From NCBI GenBank assembly GCA_031538565.1, contig JAVKLS010000007.1:1-39601 (forward strand): a stretch of 39,601 nt of DNA, read 5' to 3'. Positions within the stretch are counted from its first letter, which is position 1; each line of letters begins with the position of its first letter. The position numbers were made by a program, and so were the translations under genes. Positions 1 through 7,126 of the stretch are shown piece by piece. Below the pieces are notes generated by a model. It saw nothing but the letters and a program-made list of their open reading frames with translations, made no database searches and was not told the origin of the DNA. Source of the stretch: JASGCK01 sp031538565 (GTDB taxonomy: Bacteria; Pseudomonadota; Gammaproteobacteria; Burkholderiales; Burkholderiaceae_C).

Positions 1-86
1 AATTCGCGGGGCTTGCGCCCCGCCTTGACCAATTCGACCATTTGCAATCTAAATTGCTCTGGGTACGGCTTGTTCTTCTCTCGCAT
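1..86 (-). CDS. IS3-family transposase OrfA, N-terminal part (runs off the window)
   Basis: Reading leftward from an ATG at 86, the 28 visible codons begin MREKNKPYPEQFRLQMVELV and continue with KAGRKPRE. This is the characteristic N-terminus of IS3-family OrfA, the helix-turn-helix DNA-binding subunit of the transposase. A good Shine-Dalgarno sequence (GAAGGAG) precedes the ATG. The gene is cut by the window edge, so whether the element is intact cannot be judged. Its terminal repeat abuts a broken integrase gene. Confidence 0.75.
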   Translation of the reverse strand, partial: MREKNKPYPEQFRLQMVELVKAGRKPRE

Positions 87-139
87 TTCGGACTCCTTCT
101 GTCTTATCGACAAAGTGTCCGTGAAATCGGGGTAACTTC
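1..139 (-). mobile_element. End of an IS3-family insertion sequence
   Basis: The segment carries the start of a leftward IS3-type orfA and, upstream of it, a terminal region that reads on the minus strand as TGAAGTTACCCCGATTTCAC followed by GGACAC. This resembles the terminal inverted repeats of IS3-family elements. The outer end is placed at about 139 because the recombinase reading frame becomes continuous from 140 rightward. The rest of the element lies outside the window. Confidence 0.7.
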
Positions 140-556
140 ATTCAAGCCCTAGGGCACACCTACCTATTTCCGCACCTTAAAGACGGCGCTAACGGACGCG
201 GTAAAAACGTAGGCGTGCAATTCAGCAATTGGTTAGACGATTGCAAAATACAGGACCATCACAAAGTGTTCCACAGTTTCAGGCACACCGTGATTACCCG
301 CCTTCACGCCACAGGCGCAAACGCGGCACACGTCAAACAAATTGCAGGCCATAGCAGCGAGACCCAAGGGGTTCACTTTCAGACCTACACCCACGATGTC
401 GGCTTACAGGCACTAGCCGAAACGCTGGGACGCTTGGCGTATCCGTTGAATCTTGAATCCATCCGCTTGCCTGATCCAACGTTTAGCGCCTATTTGAAAC
501 GTTGGAAAATGCAGGATGACCGCGAGAAGTTGCGAGCCAAAATACCTAAGCCATAA
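140..556 (+). pseudogene. Tyrosine recombinase (phage/island integrase), C-terminal remnant
   Basis: The frame is open from the IS boundary at about 140 to the stop at 556. It encodes the C-terminal half of a tyrosine recombinase: HSFRHT carries the HxxR catalytic pair, IAGHSS the second histidine, and TYTHD the likely nucleophilic tyrosine. These enzymes catalyse site-specific integration and excision. The N-terminal arm- and core-binding domains and the first catalytic arginine region are missing, replaced by the IS end. A GTG at 215 could start a shorter product, but that would lack essential parts, so I call it a broken gene. It belongs to a resident island rather than to the Mu-like phage, which uses a DDE transposase. 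Confidence 0.8.
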
Positions 557-571
557 GGTTGTTATTGAGTT
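550..571 (+). repeat. Direct repeat copy 1, overlapping the recombinase stop codon
   Basis: The 22 bases beginning GCCATAAGG match 1416-1437 at 19 positions. The copy includes the stop codon of the recombinase remnant. Direct repeats at the 3' end of an integrase gene are sometimes attachment cores. The interval between the copies holds a single membrane-protein gene. Confidence 0.5.
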
Positions 572-641
572 TTGATGTCGAATTTTCAATGATTACAAAA
601 AGCATAACGCATAAGCTTTCAACCGCCCAATTGGAGAATTT

Positions 642-1346
642 ATGCCCATAGAAATAGAGCCTTTGTGGCAGCTAGCCAGTCCAAAATGGGCAATGCTGGT
701 AGGAATGAGCCTAATTATTGTGGTGGCCGCTTTAAGTTATTTGCTCATGAGGCGTTTAACTAGCCTACGCAAAGATCGTTACAAACAGTTTATGACTTTG
801 CTCGCAGAGGTCTTAGTATCGGTGGGGATTATTGGTTTGGTAACTTTCGCAGCGCGTGCCAAAATTGACGCGGACATACGATACGTTCAAAAACAGACGA
901 ATGAAAGCCGCCGTTTATTACGTGTCGAAATTATGCATTTCACTATGCAGCGCTGTTTGCCCGTCAGCCCTAAATTAGACATTTTAGAATCGGCTACGCT
1001 AGATCATCTTTGCGATGTATCGATCAATCTTATCAACGCTGGCGATGCAAAATTTATCGATCAATCGCAAGATTTTGTGGACTGGTGGGGCGCTAAGGAT
1101 GAGTTCAAGAAAATGGCTGTGCAAGTCAAAAATCTTCCTGAATTGTCGAATCAACTTACAAGCATAGCCAGACAGCTTGATTTTGTTAGCCGAGTCGAAA
1201 ACGGAGCGTATCTAGACATGCATAGGAAAGGGCTAGTTGAATCTGATATTTCGTGGTTCTTGATAGCGTTAAGCGCATTCCTAGCTATGGTCGGCGTAGG
1301 GTTAAAGTGGGCACGTGCCTTTATCGAAATAAAGCCTTCGGCTTGA
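642..1346 (+). CDS. Hypothetical three-helix membrane protein
   Basis: I do not recognise a family. The 234-aa product has a hydrophobic helix near residues 17-36, a second near 51-71 and a third near 205-225, with a mostly polar central region of about 130 residues containing few cysteines. It is probably an inner-membrane protein with a soluble middle domain. The ATG at 642 has a good Shine-Dalgarno sequence (TTGGAG) at proper spacing. It stands alone, downstream of a broken recombinase and upstream of a strong terminator, and is bracketed by a 22-bp imperfect direct repeat. This suggests cargo of a small island. Function unknown. Confidence 0.6.
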   Translation: MPIEIEPLWQLASPKWAMLVGMSLIIVVAALSYLLMRRLTSLRKDRYKQFMTLLAEVLVSVGIIGLVTFAARAKIDADIRYVQKQTNESRRLLRVEIMHFTMQRCLPVSPKLDILESATLDHLCDVSINLINAGDAKFIDQSQDFVDWWGAKDEFKKMAVQVKNLPELSNQLTSIARQLDFVSRVENGAYLDMHRKGLVESDISWFLIALSAFLAMVGVGLKWARAFIEIKPSA

Positions 1347-1415
1347 AATATCGGCGTTTTTGCATAGGTAAACCACCCCCCAGAGTAGTGTCTAGAAATC
1401 ATCCAAAACACCTAT

Positions 1416-1437
1416 GCCATAAGGTCGTTAGTGAATT
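1416..1437 (+). repeat. Direct repeat copy 2
   Basis: Second copy of the 22-base repeat found at 550-571 (19 of 22 identical, starting GCCATAAGG). It lies 70 bases after the membrane-protein gene and runs into the left arm of the terminator at 1434. Confidence 0.5.
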
Positions 1438-1469
1438 AAATACGCTTTCAAGGATAAGCGTATTTAATT
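1434..1469. terminator. Bidirectional rho-independent terminator
   Basis: Perfect 14-bp arms (AATTAAATACGCTT and AAGCGTATTTAATT) surround an 8-base loop, with A-rich and T-rich ends suited to both directions. It follows the 642-1346 membrane-protein gene. Confidence 0.75.
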
Positions 1470-1509
1470 TCCAACCTTACGTCAAGTCGGGCGCTTCGCA
1501 CCCGCAACA

Positions 1510-1569
1510 GCCCCCCAGAGGGGGGCGAAAAAGCACCCCCATTCCCCCATGCTAGCCCCCCAAGGGGCT
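1510..1569. repeat. GC-rich intergenic hairpins
   Basis: Two compact dyads lie close together: GCCCCCC-AGA-GGGGGGC at 1510-1526 and AGCCCC-CCAA-GGGGCT at 1554-1569. Such G/C-run hairpins are common between genes in some betaproteobacteria. They look like host intergenic sequence and help place the left prophage limit to their right. No gene is evident between 1470 and 1609. Confidence 0.5.
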
Positions 1570-1609
1570 TCGCTTCGTAAAAATTGACAGAAAAAACAAA
1601 AGCGAGGAA

Positions 1610-1634
1610 GGTACTCCAATCAAAAAGGAGTTCC
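1610..1634 (+). promoter_or_regulatory. Hairpin covering a Shine-Dalgarno sequence
   Basis: GGTACTCC (1610-1617) can pair at 7 of 8 positions with GGAGTTCC (1627-1634) across a 9-base loop. The right arm contains the GGAG that would serve the ATG at 1635, so the fold would hide the ribosome-binding site. A TTGACA hexamer lies at 1584-1589 without a convincing -10. Confidence 0.3.
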
Positions 1635-1775
1635 ATGTTATTTTCCGTCCATCACCAAGGCATCACCATCATGCGACAAACCGCAAAGTTTGTATTTGAG
1701 CCACTCATTACAAACCTTGTCGAGCGCAACGCTGTGGTGAAGCGAGCCGCGATAAATAGCGCATTTTTTGCCTGA
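1635..1775 (+). CDS. Possible 46-aa hypothetical protein
   Basis: A short frame starts at an ATG with an ideal Shine-Dalgarno sequence (AAGGAG, five bases away). The product is basic in its second half, with no membrane helix or recognisable motif. No homolog is known to me. The only support is the ribosome-binding site and the hairpin over it, so it may be a non-coding leader or chance. It lies just outside the prophage limit. Confidence 0.3.
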   Translation: MLFSVHHQGITIMRQTAKFVFEPLITNLVERNAVVKRAAINSAFFA

Positions 1776-1841
1776 TAAATTTTGCATTGCTGCATTTCAC
1801 TATACACAAATAAAAATCATTTTAGAGAACAATTCACCCAC

Positions 1842-1877
1842 AAAAAAACCGCCTAAGTCACCCTAGGCGGTTTTTTA
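1842..1877 (-). terminator. Terminator of the leftward tail/methyltransferase operon
   Basis: CCGCCTA (1849-1855) pairs perfectly with TAGGCGG (1864-1870), extended by six A-T pairs, with an 8-base loop. A run of seven U follows on the leftward transcript. It lies seven bases past the stop of the last leftward reading frame and marks the end of prophage late transcription. Confidence 0.85.
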
Positions 1878-1883
1878 TTGAGG

Positions 1884-2096
1884 CTAGTCAGCTATACGCC
1901 AAGTCACTCCAGCGCCTGTAAAGCCGCGCAGCACCCCACTACGCCGCCGCTCAAGCTCAACTCCTGCAAGACGCGCCCAATCTGCGCACTTGGCTACGTC
2001 AGCCAAGCGCTGAGCGGGTTTACGCGGCCTAAGCCCTTTAAATGAAAGTGAATGCATTCGAGTTCTGTGTAGCGTTTCATGTCGTTGTCCTTTCAT
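1884..2096 (-). CDS. Small hypothetical protein at the prophage end
   Basis: A 70-codon frame from ATG at 2096 ends seven bases before the strong terminator, which favours it being the last gene of the leftward operon. The product is rich in arginine and leucine, with no motif I recognise. The start is uncertain: an internal ATG at 2054 is possible. A different frame beginning with an ATG near 2081 has a better Shine-Dalgarno (AAGGAC) but makes only 28 residues. The gap to the methyltransferase stop (2216) is about 120 bases. Confidence 0.4.
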   Translation of the reverse strand: MKGQRHETLHRTRMHSLSFKGLRPRKPAQRLADVAKCADWARLAGVELERRRSGVLRGFTGAGVTWRIAD

Positions 2097-2215
2097 ATAT
2101 GTTTGCGACCTACCCAGTACCGCTCTGTTGCAACCAAATTTCAAGGGCAATCCGCGCAAGTCGCTCAAATACAACTGCGCTGCATGCCACCACCACACCG
2201 CCCACCAGACAGTCG

Positions 2216-3037
2216 TCATGGGGCGGGCAGCGCAGGCCACTCGTAGTTAGAGATCAACAGCTCGGTTACAGGCTTTTTAGCACCCGCCGAGAGCGAGTAC
2301 ATCGTCGCCACCTCGCGGATGTTGAAATCCTTAAACAACGCTCGAATTTGAGGCACATCGTTAATACTCACCATCCACTTGCCCTTGGCCTTAGCCAACT
2401 GGTCGCGCAGCCGAACAAAATCATCCTTGTTAAACAAACCCTTGCCGTACACATCCTCGCAGTCCCAGTAAGGCGGATCGAGGTAGAAGAACGTCGCAGG
2501 CGTGTCGTGCAACTTAATGAGCTGCTCATAGGGGCGATTCTCGACAAACACCCGCGCCAGCCGCTTGTGCGCGGCCTCCAGGTCAGCGTCCAGCTCGAGT
2601 AAATTAAGCCTCGGCTTGGTCGTGCGAGCCACGCCAAACGTTTGCCCCGTCGCCTTAGCTCCAAAACTCAATTTCACCAGATAAAAGAACCGCGCTGCCC
2701 GTTGGATGTCAGTCAGCGTCGCGGGGTCGATGGCTTTGAGCCGCTCAAAGTCCGCCCGCGTGCATAGCCAATTAGCGAAGTAGTCCACAAACGCCTGCTT
2801 GTGGTTTTGCAGCACTCTATATAAAGTGACCAGCTCACCGTTAATATCGTTGATGATCTCGGATTTGCTCTCTGGCTTCCTAAACAGCACCCAAGCCGCG
2901 CCCGCAAACACCTCCACGTAGCAGGTATGGGGCGGTATCAGCGGGATGATGGTGGACGTGAGCAGGCTTTTGCCACCCACCCACGCGAGGGGTGATTTAG
3001 GCTCTTGGCTCTTTGGTTTTGATTTGCGGATTGGCAT
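2216..3037 (-). CDS. Phage DNA N6-adenine methyltransferase (Dam/D12 class)
   Basis: The 273-aa product transfers a methyl group from S-adenosylmethionine to adenine in DNA. Residues 19-23 (WVGGK) and 43-49 (VFAGAAW) form the cofactor-binding motifs, and DPPYW at 187-191 is the catalytic motif IV of class-alpha adenine methylases. It overlaps com by 41 bp in the same way that mom overlaps com in phage Mu, so it occupies the mom position. From family knowledge, Mu-like phages such as FluMu carry an adenine methylase here, and some of these methylate adenine with little sequence specificity. A general anti-restriction role is therefore likely. Specificity cannot be read from sequence. A hairpin covers the ribosome-binding position. 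Confidence 0.85.
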   Translation of the reverse strand: MPIRKSKPKSQEPKSPLAWVGGKSLLTSTIIPLIPPHTCYVEVFAGAAWVLFRKPESKSEIINDINGELVTLYRVLQNHKQAFVDYFANWLCTRADFERLKAIDPATLTDIQRAARFFYLVKLSFGAKATGQTFGVARTTKPRLNLLELDADLEAAHKRLARVFVENRPYEQLIKLHDTPATFFYLDPPYWDCEDVYGKGLFNKDDFVRLRDQLAKAKGKWMVSINDVPQIRALFKDFNIREVATMYSLSAGAKKPVTELLISNYEWPALPAP

Positions 3038-3209
3038 GGGTATCGTCTTTCAAGGTTGAGTTTGACGATCTAAGCCGCTCTGGTGGGGTGGCACTCGGGG
3101 TGCTGTAACTGTTCAGTGTCCCGCAGCGCGGGCACTTAATTTGTAAACTAACATACTGGCCAGCCGCCAGTTTTTTGGCGCATTGGCCGCATCTAATCGA
3201 ATCCATCAT
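2997..3209 (-). CDS. com: Com-like zinc-finger translational activator
   Basis: The 70-aa product has two CxxC pairs, C7/C10 and C26/C29, in the Com context (IRCGQC and IKCPRC). Com of phage Mu binds the mom mRNA leader and relieves a translation-blocking stem. Here the gene overlaps the downstream adenine methyltransferase by 41 bp, keeping the com-mom arrangement with a different effector. The C-terminal half is polar and unlike the compact Mu protein, probably reflecting the overlap. A 124-base gap upstream holds two perfect dyads. Confidence 0.8.
   Translation of the reverse strand: MMDSIRCGQCAKKLAAGQYVSLQIKCPRCGTLNSYSTPSATPPERLRSSNSTLKDDTHANPQIKTKEPRA
3038..3069 (-). promoter_or_regulatory. 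Hairpin at the methyltransferase ribosome-binding position
   Basis: On the leftward transcript ATCGTC (3069-3064) can pair with GACGAT (3047-3042) around a 16-base loop. The 3' arm covers positions -5 to -10 relative to the ATG at 3037, and no good Shine-Dalgarno is visible elsewhere. In phage Mu an inhibitory stem over the mom start is opened by Com. The same geometry next to a Com homolog suggests the same control. Confidence 0.45.
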
Positions 3210-3228
3210 AGGCTTTCTACAATCAACC

Positions 3229-3279
3229 CTACCTCATGAGGTAGCAGGGTCTTCGGTGAAAGCCGTAGTTATTTACGGC
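3229..3279 (-). promoter_or_regulatory. Operator-like dyads upstream of com
   Basis: A perfect 16-bp palindrome, CTACCTCATGAGGTAG, occupies 3229-3244, ending 20 bases before the com start. A second dyad, GCCGTA-N6-TACGGC, occupies 3262-3279, with an AT-rich loop that could serve as part of a -10. Neither has a U-run, so they are not terminators. They differ from the late-promoter palindrome, suggesting separate control of the com-methyltransferase pair. Confidence 0.5.
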
Positions 3280-3333
3280 AAAGTAGCGGGGGGCGAAGGC
3301 GTTACAGCGCCCAAACCCCTCGCCCTGTTTTTT

Positions 3334-3726
3334 TTACGTGACTCCGTAAATGTGGTGTGGCTCAATCCGATTGACACACCGCGCAAAGCGCACCGCCAGC
3401 CGATAGCGCCACGTGCCGCAGCCCTGCGTGTGCACCAGCATCTGCAAGCGGTCACTCAAAGTCAGGCAGCGCCGATCGCGCAGCGGGTCAACCAAAAATG
3501 GCAACTGCCAAAACAGCAGCGAGCCGTAGAGCGCGTTGAATGCCACGTCATAAAACCAAATCAAAAGCGCCCACGGAAAAATCAAAAAATTAACTGCTTG
3601 GTACTTTTTAGCCGCAGGAATTAACACGCGAAAGACCAAGGCGGCTAACAGCGCCAATCCGACCAACGATGGGATAAGTGCCATTAGCGACCAGCCAAAC
3701 CACATTGCTAAGTCAAGTGCGGTCAT
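3334..3726 (-). CDS. Phage membrane protein after the tail-fibre genes
   Basis: The 130-aa product begins at ATG 3726, overlapping the stop of the upstream gene by four bases (translational coupling). Two hydrophobic segments occupy roughly residues 8-35 and 45-70. The C-terminal half is basic and aromatic (WRYRLAVRFARCV), with paired arginines and cysteines. Similar small membrane proteins are found after tail-fibre genes in phages of betaproteobacteria, but no function is established to my knowledge. A role in host exclusion is possible because it is adjacent to com and the methyltransferase. That is inference. Confidence 0.6.
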   Translation of the reverse strand: MTALDLAMWFGWSLMALIPSLVGLALLAALVFRVLIPAAKKYQAVNFLIFPWALLIWFYDVAFNALYGSLLFWQLPFLVDPLRDRRCLTLSDRLQMLVHTQGCGTWRYRLAVRFARCVNRIEPHHIYGVT

Positions 3727-4163
3727 GCTGCGCCCACCACAATCTCGCCTACGCGGGTAATTGCCAGCGTCAAAGCCTCCTGAACCTCGGCAAGCGTTAC
3801 CGTCGCCACGCTGTTGTCGGCCATGCGCCATGCGGTCGATGTCTGATTGACATAGCCAGCAGCCGTGATGGCGCACAACATATTGCTGCGAGCGGAATCA
3901 TGCCCGTCAAACGTCTTCCCGCTTTGCGTGGTGACGGTAATCGCGGCAAGGGCAGCCTGCCTGGCGGCGCGCGCGGCGGCGATAAGCGTCTCGGGGAGTT
4001 CGGCGCGAGCAGCCGCATCCGCTGCTTGCTTGGCCTCTAAATAGGCCGCCACATCCGCCTCTTCCATCTCTTCGATGTCGGCGGGCAGGGTTGGGTAGTG
4101 GATTTCAAAAGGGTAGCGGCATTTTGTGGTTTTGCTGAAACGTGTTTTTGTTATTGATGTCAT
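3723..4163 (-). CDS. Tail-fibre accessory protein with a DUF4376-like C-terminus
   Basis: The start is ATG 4163, with AAGGAC at good spacing; an in-frame upstream extension runs into the fibre gene and is rejected. The 146-aa product has an N-terminal part typical of tail-fibre assembly partners, then an alanine-rich helical stretch, then a C-terminal domain around the motif FDGHDSARSNM. That motif resembles DUF4376 domains found next to fibre genes. It probably helps fold or attach the fibre encoded immediately upstream (13-base gap). Confidence 0.65.
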   Translation of the reverse strand: MTSITKTRFSKTTKCRYPFEIHYPTLPADIEEMEEADVAAYLEAKQAADAAARAELPETLIAAARAARQAALAAITVTTQSGKTFDGHDSARSNMLCAITAAGYVNQTSTAWRMADNSVATVTLAEVQEALTLAITRVGEIVVGAA

Positions 4164-4176
4164 TTTTTTGTCCTTT

Positions 4177-5013
4177 TTATCGGCCGATTGCAAGCCATTG
4201 CATACGTCGCCCATTCCCGCCGTTGCTCGCAAATAATTGCGCCGTACAACCTGTTACTGTTGCCGCTCCATGCGTGACTGAGCTTGTGTCTGTGCGGTAG
4301 GATGGGCTACTATCAAAATCTGCGGTGGCAGTCCCCGAAGAAGCGAGGAAAAGAAGCGCAGAATTGGGGAAGGCAATCGGGAATGTCACATTTGCGTTGT
4401 ATGCAGTTGCCCCTCCAAAATCTCGGAAGCCCCATTGCGTCATCATGCCATTAGGCTCGATCTTCCAAAACCCATTTGCATTTGATCCTGACGCAAACCC
4501 GCCATTAGCCCCCGCCTCTTGTGCGGTGTAGCCGCTTGCTCCATCCGATGTGAGCGTGACGGTTTTGATGTGATAGGTCTCAAGCGCCAAGATGGTCACG
4601 CCGCCAGCTGTTACCGTGGCCGATGCGCTTATCCCGCTACGCTTTTGGATGACAAAATTTGTCCCGCTTGGCACAGTATTCGCGGCAGGCAGTGTCACCG
4701 CGAGACCTGCGGCTTCAATACTCCAAATCTTGCCCGCGTCGGCAAGGGCTAGGGTTTTGTTTGCCGTGATGCCAGTTGCACCTGCGGCGTAGTTGCCTTG
4801 TTTGGTGGCAATCAGCGCCTTAATCCGCGCCAGCACCTGCCCGTTGTTAGCAGGGTCAAGCACCCCGCCGCCGTCTAGCGCGATGGTGGCTAGCTCTTCT
4901 TGGATGGCGTTGAGAGCCGCCGCTTGCAGCACCGTTCCGCCTGCGCCTGTGGTGGCGTTGCCATCCACATAAGCGGTCGAGCCGCTGTTTAATGTCGAGT
5001 CTAGTCTTTGCAT
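4177..5013 (-). CDS. Tail fibre protein with a gp53-like C-terminal domain
   Basis: The 278-aa protein is the probable receptor-binding fibre of the contractile tail. Its N-terminal part is alanine/glycine-rich and repetitive. The C-terminus from about residue 185 (FWKIEPNGMMTQWG, then FPIAFPNS and a final MQWLAIGR) matches the compact gp53-like tip domain seen at the end of many phage fibres. The start is ATG 5013, preceded by AGGA. It follows the baseplate gp48 gene by ten bases. The protein is short for a complete fibre, so it may be an adapter plus tip only. No alternative fibre cassette or invertase is visible. Confidence 0.8.
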   Translation of the reverse strand: MQRLDSTLNSGSTAYVDGNATTGAGGTVLQAAALNAIQEELATIALDGGGVLDPANNGQVLARIKALIATKQGNYAAGATGITANKTLALADAGKIWSIEAAGLAVTLPAANTVPSGTNFVIQKRSGISASATVTAGGVTILALETYHIKTVTLTSDGASGYTAQEAGANGGFASGSNANGFWKIEPNGMMTQWGFRDFGGATAYNANVTFPIAFPNSALLFLASSGTATADFDSSPSYRTDTSSVTHGAATVTGCTAQLFASNGGNGRRMQWLAIGR

Positions 5014-5023
5014 CTTGTTATCC

Positions 5024-5650
5024 TCATAAAAAATTGACCTTGGTATGCGCGGGTTTGAGCCACTCAAACAAATCTTGGATCGTGTCGCCCGTGTACCGAA
5101 TCAGCAGCGGATGCACACCCACGCGGTGGATGCCCGCCCTGAAGTGGTCAATAAACTGACCGCTGCCAAGTCCCAGTCCGCACGCGGCAATCGGGGCGGG
5201 TGTTGGCAGGCCGCGCACATCCCAGACATAGCGCACCCATGTGCCAGCCAAGGGGGTCACGCCCACGCGCGACTGGCCGTAGCCGCAGATAAACGGCTGA
5301 CGGTTGGTAATCGTGACCGTGTAGCCAAACAGCGACGCAAGGTAGATAAAAGTCGCCTTGGACTGATCGCCATGCCCCATATTAATTTTGAGCAAGAGCC
5401 GCGCCATGCGCTGCGCACGCGCCGCACTAGGGCAAGGCGGTAAGCCCAAGGCACGCTCCCAGTCCTCCAGCAGCTCATCACTTGCCAATAGTGGGCTCAA
5501 GGCGTTTGCCATTGCCAGCGCCTTGGCCTGCACTTGGTCTAACGCACGGCCTTGCGCCTCCAGCTCCGCGCCAATCGCCGCGCCCTTGCGGTCATACGAC
5601 ACGGGCGGCAGCAAATTGGCCAGCAACTCGGCGTGGAGAGACCAGCTCAT
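5024..5650 (-). CDS. Baseplate protein, Mu gp48 (DUF2313) family
   Basis: The 208-aa protein has the gp48/DUF2313 signature: an N-terminal LLPP element, a central LEDWERALGLPP segment, and a C-terminal region ending LFEWLKPAHT. In Mu-type tails this protein sits at the baseplate edge, connecting wedge protein gp47 to the fibres. It overlaps gp47 by four bases, so translation is coupled. Length and order fit the family, with no sign of damage. Confidence 0.85.
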   Translation of the reverse strand: MSWSLHAELLANLLPPVSYDRKGAAIGAELEAQGRALDQVQAKALAMANALSPLLASDELLEDWERALGLPPCPSAARAQRMARLLLKINMGHGDQSKATFIYLASLFGYTVTITNRQPFICGYGQSRVGVTPLAGTWVRYVWDVRGLPTPAPIAACGLGLGSGQFIDHFRAGIHRVGVHPLLIRYTGDTIQDLFEWLKPAHTKVNFL

Positions 5651-6705
5651 GTCAAACTCACAGCACCTAAAACTGCCCAGCCAATTTGCGTGTTATTGAC
5701 CAGTGGTGTGATGTTGGCTGCGGGGCTCGATAGCGCCCTGTCCAGCACGCCGTCCACGTCCGAAATCAAGGCTTCCAGCTTGCTTTTAATTACCGCATCG
5801 CCAGGCGCAAGCGCCGCAAAATACGCTGCTAACGCCGCATTCACGGCTGAGGATACGCTTGCCAGCGTGTAGCCATTAGCAAGCGTTAATTGGGCACTAA
5901 CCGCCACCGACAGCGGGATTGGCGCAATCACGTTAAAAGCCGCCACATCCACAGGGCGCAGGGGGTCGATGTGGGCATAAACCGCTTGCAAGAGCTGGGC
6001 ACTTGGCACGCCCGTGCTAGTCGTCACGCATACATCTACCGTGCCCAGACCCGAGCGCAGCGGATACACATACGCCAGCTGCACGCCCGCTACTTCTTCC
6101 GCCCATCGCTTCCAATCCGACTTGCTGCCACCGCGCGGCGGTTGGCGTAGCAAATCCAAATACCGCGCCAAGAGCGATGCGTCACCCTCAATATCTGCGC
6201 CGCTGGTCATGCTGATTAAGGTCGCGGCAGTACTCACACCAGCAGGTGCGCTAGAAAGTGTTGCCGTCACGCTACTTGTTTGGTTGCCAGCAAGCCCCCC
6301 AGCGCTTGCCGCCGCTGGTATTTGCACCACACCCGCCGCATCCAGCACCGCCGCTGCCGTTGTTGCATAAGCCGTGATTCCCACCGTAAACGCCGTGCCC
6401 GATGGAATCGCCGCCCCCGCTGTACCCGTCATCTGCACAACGCCTGTAGCCGCTACGGCAGGTTTGCGCGTCATCCCGTGCATAGCGGCGTGGTGCTCTA
6501 AATAGTCCGAGTCCGCTGTATCTGCAAACTGCTGGCGCACCCCCCATTGTTGGTACTGGTACAGCCCCTCAACGGCGCTTGCAAAACCAGCTGCGCGGAT
6601 GTAATTGTCCGAGTCGCTACCAATGGCAATTTGCGGATTCAGGGATTTCCAGTCCGCCAAAATATCAGCGCGGATATCGGCATAAACGGGGGTCTTAAAA
6701 CTCAT
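5647..6705 (-). CDS. Baseplate wedge protein, Mu gp47 / baseplate J family
   Basis: The 352-aa product begins with a region typical of gp47 (FKTPVYADIRADILADW) and contains the central baseplate-J domain with the segment TADSDYLEHHAAMHG, followed by a repetitive alanine-rich middle. It forms the wedge of the contractile-tail baseplate. It follows gp46 by four bases and overlaps gp48. Size and gene order match Mu-type tails. Confidence 0.9.
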   Translation of the reverse strand: MSFKTPVYADIRADILADWKSLNPQIAIGSDSDNYIRAAGFASAVEGLYQYQQWGVRQQFADTADSDYLEHHAAMHGMTRKPAVAATGVVQMTGTAGAAIPSGTAFTVGITAYATTAAAVLDAAGVVQIPAAASAGGLAGNQTSSVTATLSSAPAGVSTAATLISMTSGADIEGDASLLARYLDLLRQPPRGGSKSDWKRWAEEVAGVQLAYVYPLRSGLGTVDVCVTTSTGVPSAQLLQAVYAHIDPLRPVDVAAFNVIAPIPLSVAVSAQLTLANGYTLASVSSAVNAALAAYFAALAPGDAVIKSKLEALISDVDGVLDRALSSPAANITPLVNNTQIGWAVLGAVSLT

Positions 6706-6709
6706 CGCA

Positions 6710-7126
6710 TTACCCCTGCATCACTTGCACATGATGAGCAAAATGCGCAACCAACTCGCCGCGCTGGTAAACGTTGACTCGCATAAACAGCCGCGCTGTA
6801 CCGCCCAGCTCCTCGAGGTCGTCAACCTCAATCGTGATGTTATCTGCGCGTTGGCTATCCAAGAGCGGCTGCAAGGCTTGGCGCGTGTATTGTTCGGCCA
6901 GCAGTTTCACCCGTAGCAAATCTTTTTCGCGCTGCAAAGTGTGCAGCAGCGAGCCCAGCTCGGGGTCATCCCAGTAACTGCCCAGCGGCGTAGTGATACG
7001 CAGGTACACAGAATTTTGCAAATCAGTCACCACCCAGCCGCTGTAGTCGCCAGCGAGCGGGTCAATGCCAAAATCTGTACCCGTCTGAGCGCCTGCGCCT
7101 TTGCCGATGTTTGTGCCTGTAGTCAT
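6710..7126 (-). CDS. Baseplate protein, Mu gp46 / GPW-gp25 family
   Basis: The 138-aa protein shows the GPW/gp25 fold signature: RITTPLGSYWDDPELGS followed by a helical stretch and the NITIEVDD strand. It is a lysozyme-like wedge component without lysozyme function in contractile tails. I start it at ATG 7126, not at an upstream in-frame codon, because this ATG lies exactly 37 bases past a late-promoter palindrome, as in two other late genes. No Shine-Dalgarno is visible, consistent with a leaderless message. Confidence 0.88.
   Translation of the reverse strand: MTTGTNIGKGAGAQTGTDFGIDPLAGDYSGWVVTDLQNSVYLRITTPLGSYWDDPELGSLLHTLQREKDLLRVKLLAEQYTRQALQPLLDSQRADNITIEVDDLEELGGTARLFMRVNVYQRGELVAHFAHHVQVMQG

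Noticed and set aside
1253..1636. Open frames over the end of the membrane gene and the GC-rich hairpins (both strands)
   Set aside because: They run through terminator and G/C-run hairpins, giving low-complexity products; no plausible starts.
2042..2602. Rightward 186-codon frame opposite the methyltransferase end
   Set aside because: Antisense to a gene with clear catalytic motifs; arginine/histidine-rich shadow composition.
4177..5013. Invertible tail-fibre cassette as in Mu (gin/S-U)
   Set aside because: Only one fibre end domain is seen, with no serine invertase gene and no inverted crossover sites around it.
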